Source: Planctomycetota bacterium
GTDB taxonomy: Bacteria > Planctomycetota > Phycisphaerae > WQYP01
Reading direction: 5' to 3'
Assembly: GCA_021851715.1 (NCBI GenBank)
Contig: JAJZCR010000022.1
Span: forward strand, 1-50,364
DNA length: 50,364 bases
The position numbers and the translations under genes are program-made. Numbering within the stretch: the stretch's first letter is position 1; each line of letters begins with the position of its first letter. Under the pieces are notes generated by a model. The model was not told the origin of the DNA and did no database searches. It saw only the letters and a list, made by a program, of their open reading frames with translations. Positions 42,565-50,364 of the stretch are shown here, in pieces.

Positions 42565-44925
42565 GTGAAAAAATTATTCTCCAGGCAGCCATGTTTGCTG
42601 ATGGCTCTTCTGTGCAGCGCACTGCTCTGCAATATGCTCTTTGGCTGCGCCACCCACCCACCCGCAAAGAGCTTGGAATTCCGCACCCCGCTTCGTATCT
42701 CCGCTATTCCTGAAACTGCCCTGGCCAGCCGGTGTATCACGTCCGTGGTGCAGGATTCGGCCGGGCGCTGGTGGTTTGGCACCGAAGGTCAGGGGGTATT
42801 TTGCTACAGCCCGGCTGTGCATGGTTCCGACCAATGGCAACATTTTACCAGGCGCAATGGCGCACCCAGAAATGTATATGCGTTGTCGTGCGATGCTCTG
42901 GGCCGTATCTGGGCGGGCAGTCTGCGGCATGGCGTATGCGTATACAATGGCCAGTACTGGCGAAATTACGATCTACTGGCGGGCCGGCATTATGGCCGCG
43001 AGACCGGAGATTCTGTTGAGGCAATTCTGGAAACCGCACAACCTCGCAGGCTTTTGCCATATAAACCTGCTCCCGGCAACATAAGCCGCGCCGGCCCGCT
43101 GGGGCAGCGGGTGTTTGCCATTGCCACGTCGCCGGCCGACAACAGCGTGTGGATTGCCACCAGCAAAGGGCTGACACGCTACCACATCCGCTCCCGCACC
43201 TGGCAATACTACACGACCACCAATGGCCTGCCGACGGATGCTCTGTCTTGTCTGGCCGTGGCACCGGACGGCACCCTGTTTATCGGCACACAATGCCACG
43301 GCATTGCCTGGGCATCGCGGCACAGCCATTATCACACATGGCACCTAATTGTCGGCCCCCTGCACTTGCCGCTGACGGCTACGGGCCAGGGTCTGGCTTC
43401 TAACCTGATCAACGCATTGTTGGTGGTGCCCCGGAAAAAAGTACATGGCCGAGGGCAATACCGCGTGTATGCCGGTACGGATGGCGGCTTGGCCATAGGC
43501 GATGATAATGGCCGCCGCTGGCATTTTATTCGCGGACGAAATTATCTTGGCAAAATCAAGGGCCTCTGGCACGTGCCCACCCATTATCCGCAACCTTCCG
43601 TCGTCGAACTCCGCCGGCTTGTGACTTCTGATTTTGTTACTTGCCTGGCCATGGATGCATATGGCAATGTGTGGATTGGTCATCGCAGCACAGGCTTTGA
43701 AGTATGGAATCAGGCAGAACACCGTATTTTCCCCACGGCCACATCCGCGGCCAGCCCCATTCCCACCGGGTTTGTGGCATCATTGGCTCCTCTGGCGGGT
43801 GGTGGGATGTTAATTGGCGGCTATGAATGTGGCGGCTTTCATGCCGATGAACCCGGACCTGCCAGGCACCCAAACCCCGCAGTGCCGCAGTCCACCCCAC
43901 CGCTGCCGGCTGGCGCTCTACCTCCTTCCCGTGCGGATCTCACGCAATGGATTACACGGGTCAGGACCGGCCAGGGCCATGCCGTAACGGCGGCTTTTAT
44001 GACGCAGGATTGGCGCACTGAGGGCGACTGGGTAGGCCACTACGGCGTAAGCTATGCCCGGCTATGCGCCGGCACGCCGCAATATGCTAATGCCGAGGAA
44101 CAATTCTTTGGCGGTCTCGGCAGTGCCAACATCATCCGTGAAAGCTCGCCGCATCAATATGCCGGGGATGTGGCCTATTACGTGTCCTGGTATCATTCCA
44201 CACTGCGGCGAACACTCTATTTCCCGGATGCCAACCAACGTATTGAGGCGGAATGGAATGATGCTGGCGGCCGGTATCCGCGGCTTTATGACGGTCCGGA
44301 TATGTGGCTGAAAGTAAAGGTACCGACTGGCCTGTATCGCCTGAGTTTTTATTTCCATAACAAGGACGGCCAAACCGGCGGCAATGACCGCCGGGATTAT
44401 GTCGTGCAGGTTTACCCTCGGCACTCCAGTCCCGCTATGGCATGGGCTTGTCAGCGGCCCTTGGCCCAGGCCCGAATTATGCAGTTCTGGGGAGGTATGT
44501 ACTGCTCCTTTTTGCTGAAAGGGCCGGGGAATTTTCAGGTGCGGCTGAAACGAAATTACGGCTATTGGATGACGGTGGCCGGCATGTTTCTGGATCGGGT
44601 CCGCGGTCCCCGAAACCTTACCGGATTTACCAATTTGGACGGATTGCCCATCAAGGACTATCGACCGCCTCCATATACACCCACACCACGCGTTGCGGCA
44701 TCACCGGCATGGAAGCTCTGGCACCTGCTTAACCGCCGGGCTTCCTACAGCAGAAAAGATCTGGGGGCGCAATGGCCCGGCCGCGTATTGGCCTACCGTT
44801 ACGCCCAATCTCATCGTTTTCCACCGGCACTTCTCGCCCGTTGGCGGTGGAAACTTAACGTGTGGCTGCCCTCTGACCGGACCGCCTTTGACCGGGCGAT
44901 GGCAACTCTTGCGGACCAACCATAA
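42565..44925 (+). CDS. Beta-propeller lipoprotein (two-component-regulator-propeller type)
   Basis: A 786-residue envelope protein. A signal peptide ends in the lipobox MLFGC (C28). Residues about 45-440 contain propeller blades of the Reg_prop type: SVVQDSAGRWWFGTEGQGVFCY, ALSCDALGRIWAGSLRHGVCVY, IATSPADNSVWIATSKGLTRY, CLAVAPDGTLFIGTQCHGI and CLAMDAYGNVWIGHRSTGF. A Pro-rich linker (about 430-460) leads to a C-terminal beta-rich region with WLKVKVPTGLYRLSFYFHNKDG that may bind carbohydrate. In hybrid sensor kinases such propellers sense sugars, but here no kinase is attached. The start is GTG with GAGGAG eight bases upstream. The next gene follows after 24 bases. Confidence 0.75.
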   Translation: MKKLFSRQPCLLMALLCSALLCNMLFGCATHPPAKSLEFRTPLRISAIPETALASRCITSVVQDSAGRWWFGTEGQGVFCYSPAVHGSDQWQHFTRRNGAPRNVYALSCDALGRIWAGSLRHGVCVYNGQYWRNYDLLAGRHYGRETGDSVEAILETAQPRRLLPYKPAPGNISRAGPLGQRVFAIATSPADNSVWIATSKGLTRYHIRSRTWQYYTTTNGLPTDALSCLAVAPDGTLFIGTQCHGIAWASRHSHYHTWHLIVGPLHLPLTATGQGLASNLINALLVVPRKKVHGRGQYRVYAGTDGGLAIGDDNGRRWHFIRGRNYLGKIKGLWHVPTHYPQPSVVELRRLVTSDFVTCLAMDAYGNVWIGHRSTGFEVWNQAEHRIFPTATSAASPIPTGFVASLAPLAGGGMLIGGYECGGFHADEPGPARHPNPAVPQSTPPLPAGALPPSRADLTQWITRVRTGQGHAVTAAFMTQDWRTEGDWVGHYGVSYARLCAGTPQYANAEEQFFGGLGSANIIRESSPHQYAGDVAYYVSWYHSTLRRTLYFPDANQRIEAEWNDAGGRYPRLYDGPDMWLKVKVPTGLYRLSFYFHNKDGQTGGNDRRDYVVQVYPRHSSPAMAWACQRPLAQARIMQFWGGMYCSFLLKGPGNFQVRLKRNYGYWMTVAGMFLDRVRGPRNLTGFTNLDGLPIKDYRPPPYTPTPRVAASPAWKLWHLLNRRASYSRKDLGAQWPGRVLAYRYAQSHRFPPALLARWRWKLNVWLPSDRTAFDRAMATLADQP

Positions 44926-44949
44926 CCACCAAAAGAAAGGAAATCGTTC

Positions 44950-46389
44950 ATGCTCAAGCCATTTCACGCACCATTGGTATTGATTGCAGTATGCTCCATT
45001 GCGGCGGGCGGGTCGGTACCTGCGGCCCACGCAGCAGCGGCCACTTCGGCGGCACTTATGCCGGCCGCAACCCACCCTGCCACTCTCATAACCCACCCGG
45101 CCGCCGCACCCGCTGCGGTCGGCATACCCACATCAGCCCGAACTGCACCGCTAAATACGGCGGTGCCGGTACCAACGCCTGCGGAACTTCAGCGCTGGAT
45201 ACACGCCTTGGCCAGTGATCAATACGCGGTACGCCACGGAGCGGCCCGCAAGCTCCTGGCTGCCGGCGATGCGGCCATACCAGCAATGAAAAAGGCCCTG
45301 GACGGTTTGACCACACCCGAAATGCGTCATCTATTGCGGCAAAACATTCGCAGAATCGTCAACCTGGATTATCTCCGCGGCCCGCTGATCACCATTCATA
45401 TTAAAAATGTTTCCGCCGAAACTGTTTTTCAGAATATCTGCAGGCAAGCCGGCACGTCCGCCACCATCTTGCAGCAGGGCTTTTTGCCTAACGTAACTAT
45501 TAGCGACACCAAAACTCCGTTCTGGCAGGTCATGCAGCAGATGGCCGTGCTTACCAATGTTTCCCCCCTTATGTGGTATAATCCGGCTCCCGGTTTGCAA
45601 CTGGGTCTTAATGGCGTACTCAACCGGAGGGATATCGTCAGCTTCCAAGGGGCCTTTGCGGTGGCGGCGCAAAGTATTACCTTGAATCGGTCTATCGCGT
45701 TAAACCAGCCGCTTCATCCGGTCAGCAAGATGTTTAACCTGGATATGGTTTTGTTAACCATTCCCGGAAAAACCGGACCGCTGCAAATGCAGAACCCCGA
45801 TATCACCAAGGCTGTGGATAACCATGGCAATTCCCTCGTAGGCCCGGCCCAGCCAATCTTTCAGCCTGAATGGTTCCCGACTCAGTCAACCAGCGTCTAT
45901 AATTTAAACCTGCCGCTTCAGTGGCCGCACAAACCCGGTACGCTCATCACCACTCTCAAGGGCTATGTGCCGGTTTTAGCCAGCTACCATAAAACAACGC
46001 TTAACCTCAAAATCAAAGCCAAGGGTACCACGCACCAAACTCTTCACGGCGTGCGAGTCTCGGTAGGCCATCTGCAAAAGTTCAATGGTCTATGGCAATT
46101 CAACATAACCATCCGACTGCCGGAGGCTCAGGCGGCGGTCAACACTCCCACTCCCACGCAACAGTCTATCATCAACCAAATCCAAAACTTCAATGGCACT
46201 ATCTACAACAAAAGCGGAACCGTTGTAAATCCCAATGGATGGTCGTCCGGGGGAAATTGGCAACAGCAAATAGTGTACACCATTCCCATGCAAATGGGCA
46301 TCAAACCGGCCAGATTTACCGAGTCGATTTATACTCGGGCGAGACATTTTAAGATCCCGTTTGATCTTAAAAATATCCCCATGCCGTAG
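44950..46389 (+). CDS. Exported protein of unknown function with a HEAT-like N-terminus
   Basis: A 479-residue protein. A signal peptide (LVLIAVCSIAAGGSVPAAHA) leads to an Ala/Thr/Pro-rich linker of about 50 residues, then a short helical region (RWIHALASDQYAVRHGAARKLLAAGDAAIPAMKKAL) like one HEAT repeat. The following segment ITIHIKNVSAETVFQNICRQAG resembles the secretin/TonB short N-terminal domain. The rest is beta-rich, with no family recognised. AAAGGAAA precedes the ATG. It probably works with the upstream propeller lipoprotein in the periplasm, but there is no direct evidence. Confidence 0.65.
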   Translation: MLKPFHAPLVLIAVCSIAAGGSVPAAHAAAATSAALMPAATHPATLITHPAAAPAAVGIPTSARTAPLNTAVPVPTPAELQRWIHALASDQYAVRHGAARKLLAAGDAAIPAMKKALDGLTTPEMRHLLRQNIRRIVNLDYLRGPLITIHIKNVSAETVFQNICRQAGTSATILQQGFLPNVTISDTKTPFWQVMQQMAVLTNVSPLMWYNPAPGLQLGLNGVLNRRDIVSFQGAFAVAAQSITLNRSIALNQPLHPVSKMFNLDMVLLTIPGKTGPLQMQNPDITKAVDNHGNSLVGPAQPIFQPEWFPTQSTSVYNLNLPLQWPHKPGTLITTLKGYVPVLASYHKTTLNLKIKAKGTTHQTLHGVRVSVGHLQKFNGLWQFNITIRLPEAQAAVNTPTPTQQSIINQIQNFNGTIYNKSGTVVNPNGWSSGGNWQQQIVYTIPMQMGIKPARFTESIYTRARHFKIPFDLKNIPMP

Positions 46390-46443
46390 ATAAGACCGAA
46401 GCGTGCACGTTCCCTTATGGATGGCGTGAATTCCATGAGCGTT

Positions 46444-46473
46444 GCACCAGGCCTCTGACGCCAGTCCTGGTGC
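46444..46473. terminator. Likely bidirectional hairpin terminator
   Basis: A perfect 8-bp stem, GCACCAGG (46444-46451) with CCTGGTGC (46466-46473), lies between the ends of two convergent genes. On the plus strand it is followed by CATTTTG, a short T-run, so termination of the rightward transcript is plausible. Confidence 0.5.
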
Positions 46474-46515
46474 CATTTTGTCCGTAAACGGTCATTGTGT
46501 ACCGGGCCGGTCAGC

Positions 46516-48582
46516 CTAAGGGGCCTTTTTAATGACAGGATCAGCCCCCTGGCTCACAGCGCTGTAAGGGGCTTCCGTCGGCAAGCCTCTCGATCCGATC
46601 AGCCACCAGTTTGTCCATGGCATCTGGGTCATGTTGTCACCCCATGGAAAATGAGGCTTATTCGGTGCGACCGGCCCCGTCATGAAGGGCAGACTCCGCA
46701 CATCAATCTGATTGGATTCAAAGACAGGCATAGGTCGATGACGGCCATTGATGGCCTCGGTCTGCACGCCGAACGTATCCAGCGTCAGGACAACCTCCAT
46801 TTCCACATCCTTTCGCTGATAGAGGAAGTACCGATGCCCTGCACTGATGTAATCCGTCACGGCGCATTGCGAAAGTCGCTGGTGAAAATCTTCCAGCGAA
46901 GATTCGGCCTTGCGGCTGGATACTGTCACCACGCACCCGTTGATCATGCGCGCCAGGTCTTGGCGCTTAAATGTTCTCGGAGGCCCTTGATAGTTGATGA
47001 GTTCCAGCATTTCGTATTTGTTGCTGCGGGAAAAGCGGACCGCTGCGGGACGCGGCAGCAAGGTCGGTAGCAAGGGCTGCACATGAATGTACACTTCGCC
47101 GGCCTCCACCGAAGCGCACACCACACTTTCGCTTTGCCCGGTCGCCCCTGCAACAGCAGGTTGTGTGCCAATAATGCTCCGGGTAATGGAGCCGAAGTGC
47201 GCCGGGAAAATCAGCGCCAGCCGAAGGAATTCCGTCGGAACCTCAGCGAGTTTTTTAAGATTGGGCGTACTGAGCACCAGAACGGTATTCTTTTCCTGCA
47301 GTGTGTACAACCACCCCTGCCCGGAAACGAACCGTTCATTGGCATAAGCACCATCCACAGATTTTTCAGAAGCGCCATATTCCGTGTTGCCCGCAAGGTA
47401 GCGGACAAAAGCGGTGCCCCCGCCCCGAAATGATGTTACTTCCGGCCGGCGTTTGTAGGTGAGATAAGCGCTCATGGTCTGCTCGCCGCCACCCATGGGG
47501 GTATTCACACTGCCCAGCGAAAAAGCCTCTTCCATATACGTGGTGGTCTGGTACTGCGCCGCCTGCTCATCGAAACGTCCCATCGATTCAGAGCGGCCCT
47601 GCAGGATCGCCGGATAGGTTCGCCCGGTCATCAGCGCCGCGAGCGCGTCGGGAACGTGGAAGTCGGGCTCGAGAAATTCGCAATACTCGGCAATGCTCTG
47701 GAAATAATTGCCTTCAAAATGAATAACCTCGGTGCCATCGGGCGAAAAATAGCTCTTGATGGGATCGTGCCCGCTGACGACCGGGCCAAACTCGAGCCAC
47801 AACAGCATTTGCAGGGAATGGGTGTGTCCGGCCATATCAATGCAGTAAGCCCGCGACTGTGGGCCGGCCTGCTGCCGTGTTGGCGGATGAAAATGCAAAA
47901 TTACCTCCGCCCACAGGCGGTGTTCGATGTCCAGGGCCAGCTTGCGGATTTCCGGATCATGCGCGCCGGTGGCGATTTTGGCGGCACCGGAAAGCGTGAC
48001 GGCGGAGTACGTGGAGCTGTTGAATTCAGACGCCCAGGCGGAACGTGACAGCAACCGCCGAAACTGGTTGAGCATCCACACGCCATGCTCAATGGCATCC
48101 CGATCGTTTAAGGCTTCACCGCCCAGAATGTGGCCGACGGTGGCCAACATGGGCATGTTGTCATTGGCACCGTGAAATTTGAAATCGCTCTGGCGCGAGC
48201 CGCGGACCGTGCGAAACACCAAGCGGGTATGCCATTCCATAACGGTGCGCGCCGTCGGCGTAGCCAGATGACCAAACCGGTGCAGCATGTTGGCCAGATG
48301 GTTGGATTGGAAGATATTAAAATCCCGGCCGGAATAGACCCCCGACTCATGTATGCGCGCCGATTCCGGCGCATCGTTGTAGCGAGCCACAATCTTGTTC
48401 GCCAGATCAATATGCTCCTGGGCCCCCGTATACAACGCCGGAAGAATCCAGATCGGTTCCCGGTATGGAGGGTTAAACTGCGGAATTTTGCCGGAACCGT
48501 CGGGGTTCAACACCTGATGCACATGCTCGCGAACCGTCCGCCACCATAGCTCCCGCCGATCTTTACACTTTTCTATACTCAT
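46516..48582 (-). CDS. Large protein of unknown family, probable carbohydrate-active enzyme
   Basis: A 688-residue cytoplasmic protein without signal peptide. The N-terminal half is helical with Trp/His/Asn-rich segments (NPPYREPIWILPALYTG, FKFHGANDNMPMLATVGH, CIDMAGHTHSLQMLLWLEFG), suggesting an alpha/alpha barrel. The C-terminal half is beta-rich (AVTDYISAGHRYFLYQRKDVEMEVV). This two-part layout is common in polysaccharide lyases and heparinase-like enzymes, but I cannot name a family. AAAGG precedes the ATG. It lies 24 bases behind an SGNH esterase gene, itself behind a GH2 remnant, so a role in the same glycan pathway is likely by context. Confidence 0.6.
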   Translation of the reverse strand: MSIEKCKDRRELWWRTVREHVHQVLNPDGSGKIPQFNPPYREPIWILPALYTGAQEHIDLANKIVARYNDAPESARIHESGVYSGRDFNIFQSNHLANMLHRFGHLATPTARTVMEWHTRLVFRTVRGSRQSDFKFHGANDNMPMLATVGHILGGEALNDRDAIEHGVWMLNQFRRLLSRSAWASEFNSSTYSAVTLSGAAKIATGAHDPEIRKLALDIEHRLWAEVILHFHPPTRQQAGPQSRAYCIDMAGHTHSLQMLLWLEFGPVVSGHDPIKSYFSPDGTEVIHFEGNYFQSIAEYCEFLEPDFHVPDALAALMTGRTYPAILQGRSESMGRFDEQAAQYQTTTYMEEAFSLGSVNTPMGGGEQTMSAYLTYKRRPEVTSFRGGGTAFVRYLAGNTEYGASEKSVDGAYANERFVSGQGWLYTLQEKNTVLVLSTPNLKKLAEVPTEFLRLALIFPAHFGSITRSIIGTQPAVAGATGQSESVVCASVEAGEVYIHVQPLLPTLLPRPAAVRFSRSNKYEMLELINYQGPPRTFKRQDLARMINGCVVTVSSRKAESSLEDFHQRLSQCAVTDYISAGHRYFLYQRKDVEMEVVLTLDTFGVQTEAINGRHRPMPVFESNQIDVRSLPFMTGPVAPNKPHFPWGDNMTQMPWTNWWLIGSRGLPTEAPYSAVSQGADPVIKKAP

Positions 48583-48606
48583 CTTTTTACCTTTTTAATC
48601 AGTCAT

Positions 48607-49854
48607 CTATTCCATGCACCAGACCCGGGCTTCGCCGCCGGCGACGCAGATACTTTCCAGTCGCAGTTCCGATGGCATCTGCGGCGATTCAAAGAGCGGT
48701 TGAATTTCCAGGGTGTGTTGGCCAACCGGCAGTCCTTCGGCGATGACCTCCCACAGGTGCCCATTGCCGCCGCCGCGGCCCATTTTACCGGCATCAAATT
48801 CACGCCCGGCACCGCCGTCCAGCACCACGCGATACTTACCCGACTGCGGCGTCGACTCCCCAAACAACAATACCGTCGAACCATGAAAATTCAGCCGCAG
48901 GGGTTCTGCCGGCGTCGCCGGCTGCGTTTTCACCCGGTCCAATTCAATAAAATTTGCGCCGACCCACAGGGAATCCAGCCAGCGGGACATGAGAAAATCA
49001 AAGGCTAAAGATCCGATTTTCGGACTGGCGGCGTGCCAGCCCACACGCAACGGCTCCAGCGCGGCGATAGGCACCCGATTCAGGTTGTTGTACGTGTCTC
49101 CAAACATCCGCTTCGCCGGTGCCCGGCACACCACGCGATGCCGCACCGCTTTTTGCAGACCTTCCCATGCTGCATCAGCGTAACATACATAACCGGCATC
49201 GCCCGGGTGGGTGGTATCAAACCGGTCCGGCGGCCACAGCACATCCAGATTCAACCCTCCTTTTTTGTAACGGCTCTGCATCAGCACGATGGCATCCCCG
49301 ATGCCGGTGTGATACGCACGCGAGAGTTTCTGGTGGGCTTTGCGCCGGAGCATCTTATGAAGATCTCCATTCTCCACATCAAAGCGTGAGGCGAGAAACA
49401 TCTGTACCACCGGACAACCGGCCTGGATAATCGTGCGGCGCACAATGCTTTCATAGGCGGAAAGAGTATCCGGTGATATTTGATAGGTGCCATCGTTGAG
49501 CGTGAAATCCAGAAACAGCAGGTCAGGCTCAAACGCCAGGACATCACGCTCCAGCCGGAAGCTGCCGAGTTGTGCCCCGCTGCCACCGATAGCCGCATCC
49601 ACCCACGAAAAGTGCGCCTTGGGGTAAGTCTGTTCCAACCGCCGGGCGACCAGGGCTCGATAGGAAGTTCGTTGTGGATCGCTGGCACCGGCACCCCAGG
49701 TAAGCGATCCGCCCATGAAAGCCACAGTTAATCTGTCACCGCTGCCGGCTCGCCGGTGAAAATCAAAAAAGTCCGCTGAGGCTGCAGACGATCGCGCAAT
49801 CGGACGAACCAGCCGGCCCGCCGCTTTTTTGCGTGGTCGCGGGGAATTGGTCAT
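48607..49854 (-). CDS. SGNH/GDSL hydrolase with a C-terminal beta domain
   Basis: A 415-residue esterase-type hydrolase. The nucleophile is S50 in FMGGSLTWGAGASD, the oxyanion Gly is in IGGSGAQLG, the Asn block is LDFTLNDGTY, and the catalytic pair is D213 and H216 in FDTTHPGDAGY. SGNH enzymes often remove acetyl or other esters from polysaccharides. From about residue 270 a beta-sandwich-like domain (FHGSTVLLFGESTPQSGKYRVVLDGG) follows, perhaps for carbohydrate binding. The ATG at 49854 has GGAG nine bases upstream; a longer frame to 49887 has none. It has no signal peptide, so it may act on imported sugars. Confidence 0.85.
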   Translation of the reverse strand: MTNSPRPRKKAAGRLVRPIARSSAASADFFDFHRRAGSGDRLTVAFMGGSLTWGAGASDPQRTSYRALVARRLEQTYPKAHFSWVDAAIGGSGAQLGSFRLERDVLAFEPDLLFLDFTLNDGTYQISPDTLSAYESIVRRTIIQAGCPVVQMFLASRFDVENGDLHKMLRRKAHQKLSRAYHTGIGDAIVLMQSRYKKGGLNLDVLWPPDRFDTTHPGDAGYVCYADAAWEGLQKAVRHRVVCRAPAKRMFGDTYNNLNRVPIAALEPLRVGWHAASPKIGSLAFDFLMSRWLDSLWVGANFIELDRVKTQPATPAEPLRLNFHGSTVLLFGESTPQSGKYRVVLDGGAGREFDAGKMGRGGGNGHLWEVIAEGLPVGQHTLEIQPLFESPQMPSELRLESICVAGGEARVWCME

Positions 49855-49913
49855 GACTATTACTCCGGAATTCTGCTTAAGAACCATGGATTTAAACTAT
49901 CGTCCATCCATGG

Positions 49914-50266
49914 TTATTGCAATTGGCGGGCAGGCCGTCCGGCCCGGGCCGCACTGGCAGAAAAATTCACATGGACCGATTCGGCCATGGCCGCGTCAGT
50001 TCCTGCCGCTGGTTTGGCCTCAAATCCAGCTTTTAAGCTGGCGATGCCATTACGCACGGCATCAAAGGCCATCTTGCGCCGGCCGTACTCGTCAATCAAA
50101 CCATGCCGTTTAATGGCTTTACCCTGGTTGTACCAACGCCACTGCAGCGGCGAACGGGTGTCGGTGAGGATCCATGGGGCGTAGCCGACGATTTCGGGCA
50201 GTTCGGCAAACACTTTATACGCCTCGGAAAGCATCTTAGGCTTCGTACAGAAATAGCTTGATACAT
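49914..50266 (-). pseudogene. C-terminal remnant of a GH2 family glycosidase, cut by an insertion sequence
   Basis: About 118 residues remain of a glycoside hydrolase family 2 (beta-galactosidase/beta-glucuronidase type) catalytic barrel: MLSEAYKVFAELPEIVGYAPWILTDTRSP, then WYNQGKAIKRHGLIDEYGRRKMAFDAVRNG, which match the end of GH2 enzymes. The N-terminal 500 or more residues are missing. Upstream the frame runs into the transposase tail at 50267 and a stop just before it, so the breakpoint must lie in about 50230-50266. A TTG at 50300 would keep the frame open, but that stretch belongs to the insertion sequence. It lies 60 bases upstream of the SGNH gene on the same strand. Confidence 0.75.
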
Positions 50267-50364
50267 TTAGGGCTGCTGTGGGTGGATGGAATAGTTCCAA
50301 TCCCCATGAAATTCATTCCGGATCAATCGTAACGACGCCAACTCTTTCTTACTTGGAATCTTGC
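50267..50364 (-). mobile_element. 3' end of an insertion sequence: transposase C-terminus (ISAzo13-like)
   Basis: In another minus-strand frame from the GH2 remnant, the last 32 codons before the TAA at 50267-50269 read KIPSKKELASLRLIRNEF, then HGDWNYSIHPQQP. The FHG-D/E-WNY-T/S-I-x-P ending is the one I recall from ISAzo13-family transposases. The element continues past the right edge, so its length and inverted repeats cannot be seen. The family name is from memory of the motif; the reading frame is directly visible. Confidence 0.6.

Noticed and set aside
1..50364. CRISPR array, prophage or toxin-antitoxin system
   Set aside because: No regularly spaced direct repeats, phage structural genes, integrase or recognisable toxin-antitoxin pair were seen on reading through the window.

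Overview
The window is about 50 kb of moderately GC-rich chromosomal DNA with tightly packed genes on both strands. The gene content suggests a Gram-negative bacterium, most likely a planctomycete of the Phycisphaerae type. The hints are a division/cell-wall cluster (ftsW-murG-murC-murB-ddl-ftsQ) that is not followed by ftsA or ftsZ, several planctomycete-style fusions (MauE-thioredoxin, GH4 plus jelly-roll), many lipoproteins and exported proteins of no recognised family, and menaquinone synthesis by the futalosine route (MqnE). This placement is an inference; no rRNA is present.

Layout. 1-250: a non-coding, hairpin-rich stretch. 252-10457 (minus): an eight-gene, largely translationally coupled operon for a membrane complex related to hydrogenase-4 and complex I, read from one strong sigma-70-like promoter. 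It has two HyfB-like and one HyfF-like ion-pumping subunits, HyfC, HyfE, a NuoC/NuoD-like large subunit, and a ferredoxin/NuoB fusion. The large subunit lacks the cysteine pairs that hold the NiFe centre, so this is an energy-converting hydrogenase-related (Ehr-type) complex and not a hydrogenase. Its first gene is a DNA-binding/PTS-EIIA fusion, the likely regulator. 10797-12188: thyA-folA. 12341-17524: a membrane glycosyltransferase and a giant AsmA/TamB-like protein. 17949-25068: the peptidoglycan/division cluster. 25254-28568: small housekeeping genes (PhnP-like hydrolase, beta-carbonic anhydrase, zinc ribbon, DJ-1) and tRNA-Arg(TCT).

28694-33646: GH4 glycosidase with an extra domain, a lipoprotein, an outer-membrane barrel, a glutamine amidotransferase and dUTPase. 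33655-36278 (minus): recO, a MauE-thioredoxin fusion and a lipoprotein. 36403-38683: mqnE, a small membrane protein and Mn-type superoxide dismutase. 38813-42454 (minus): a three-gene set with a membrane-anchored GspE/PilB relative that has lost all its ATPase motifs, plus a CvpA-like membrane protein. 42565-46389: a beta-propeller lipoprotein and an exported protein. 46516-50266 (minus): a carbohydrate-related operon (GH2 remnant, SGNH esterase, a 688-residue protein of unknown family) whose first gene is cut by an insertion sequence, the end of whose transposase lies at the right edge.

The most interesting parts are the cofactor-less Ehr complex with its EIIA-type regulator, and the pseudo-ATPase operon. 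No CRISPR array, prophage or complete mobile element was seen.
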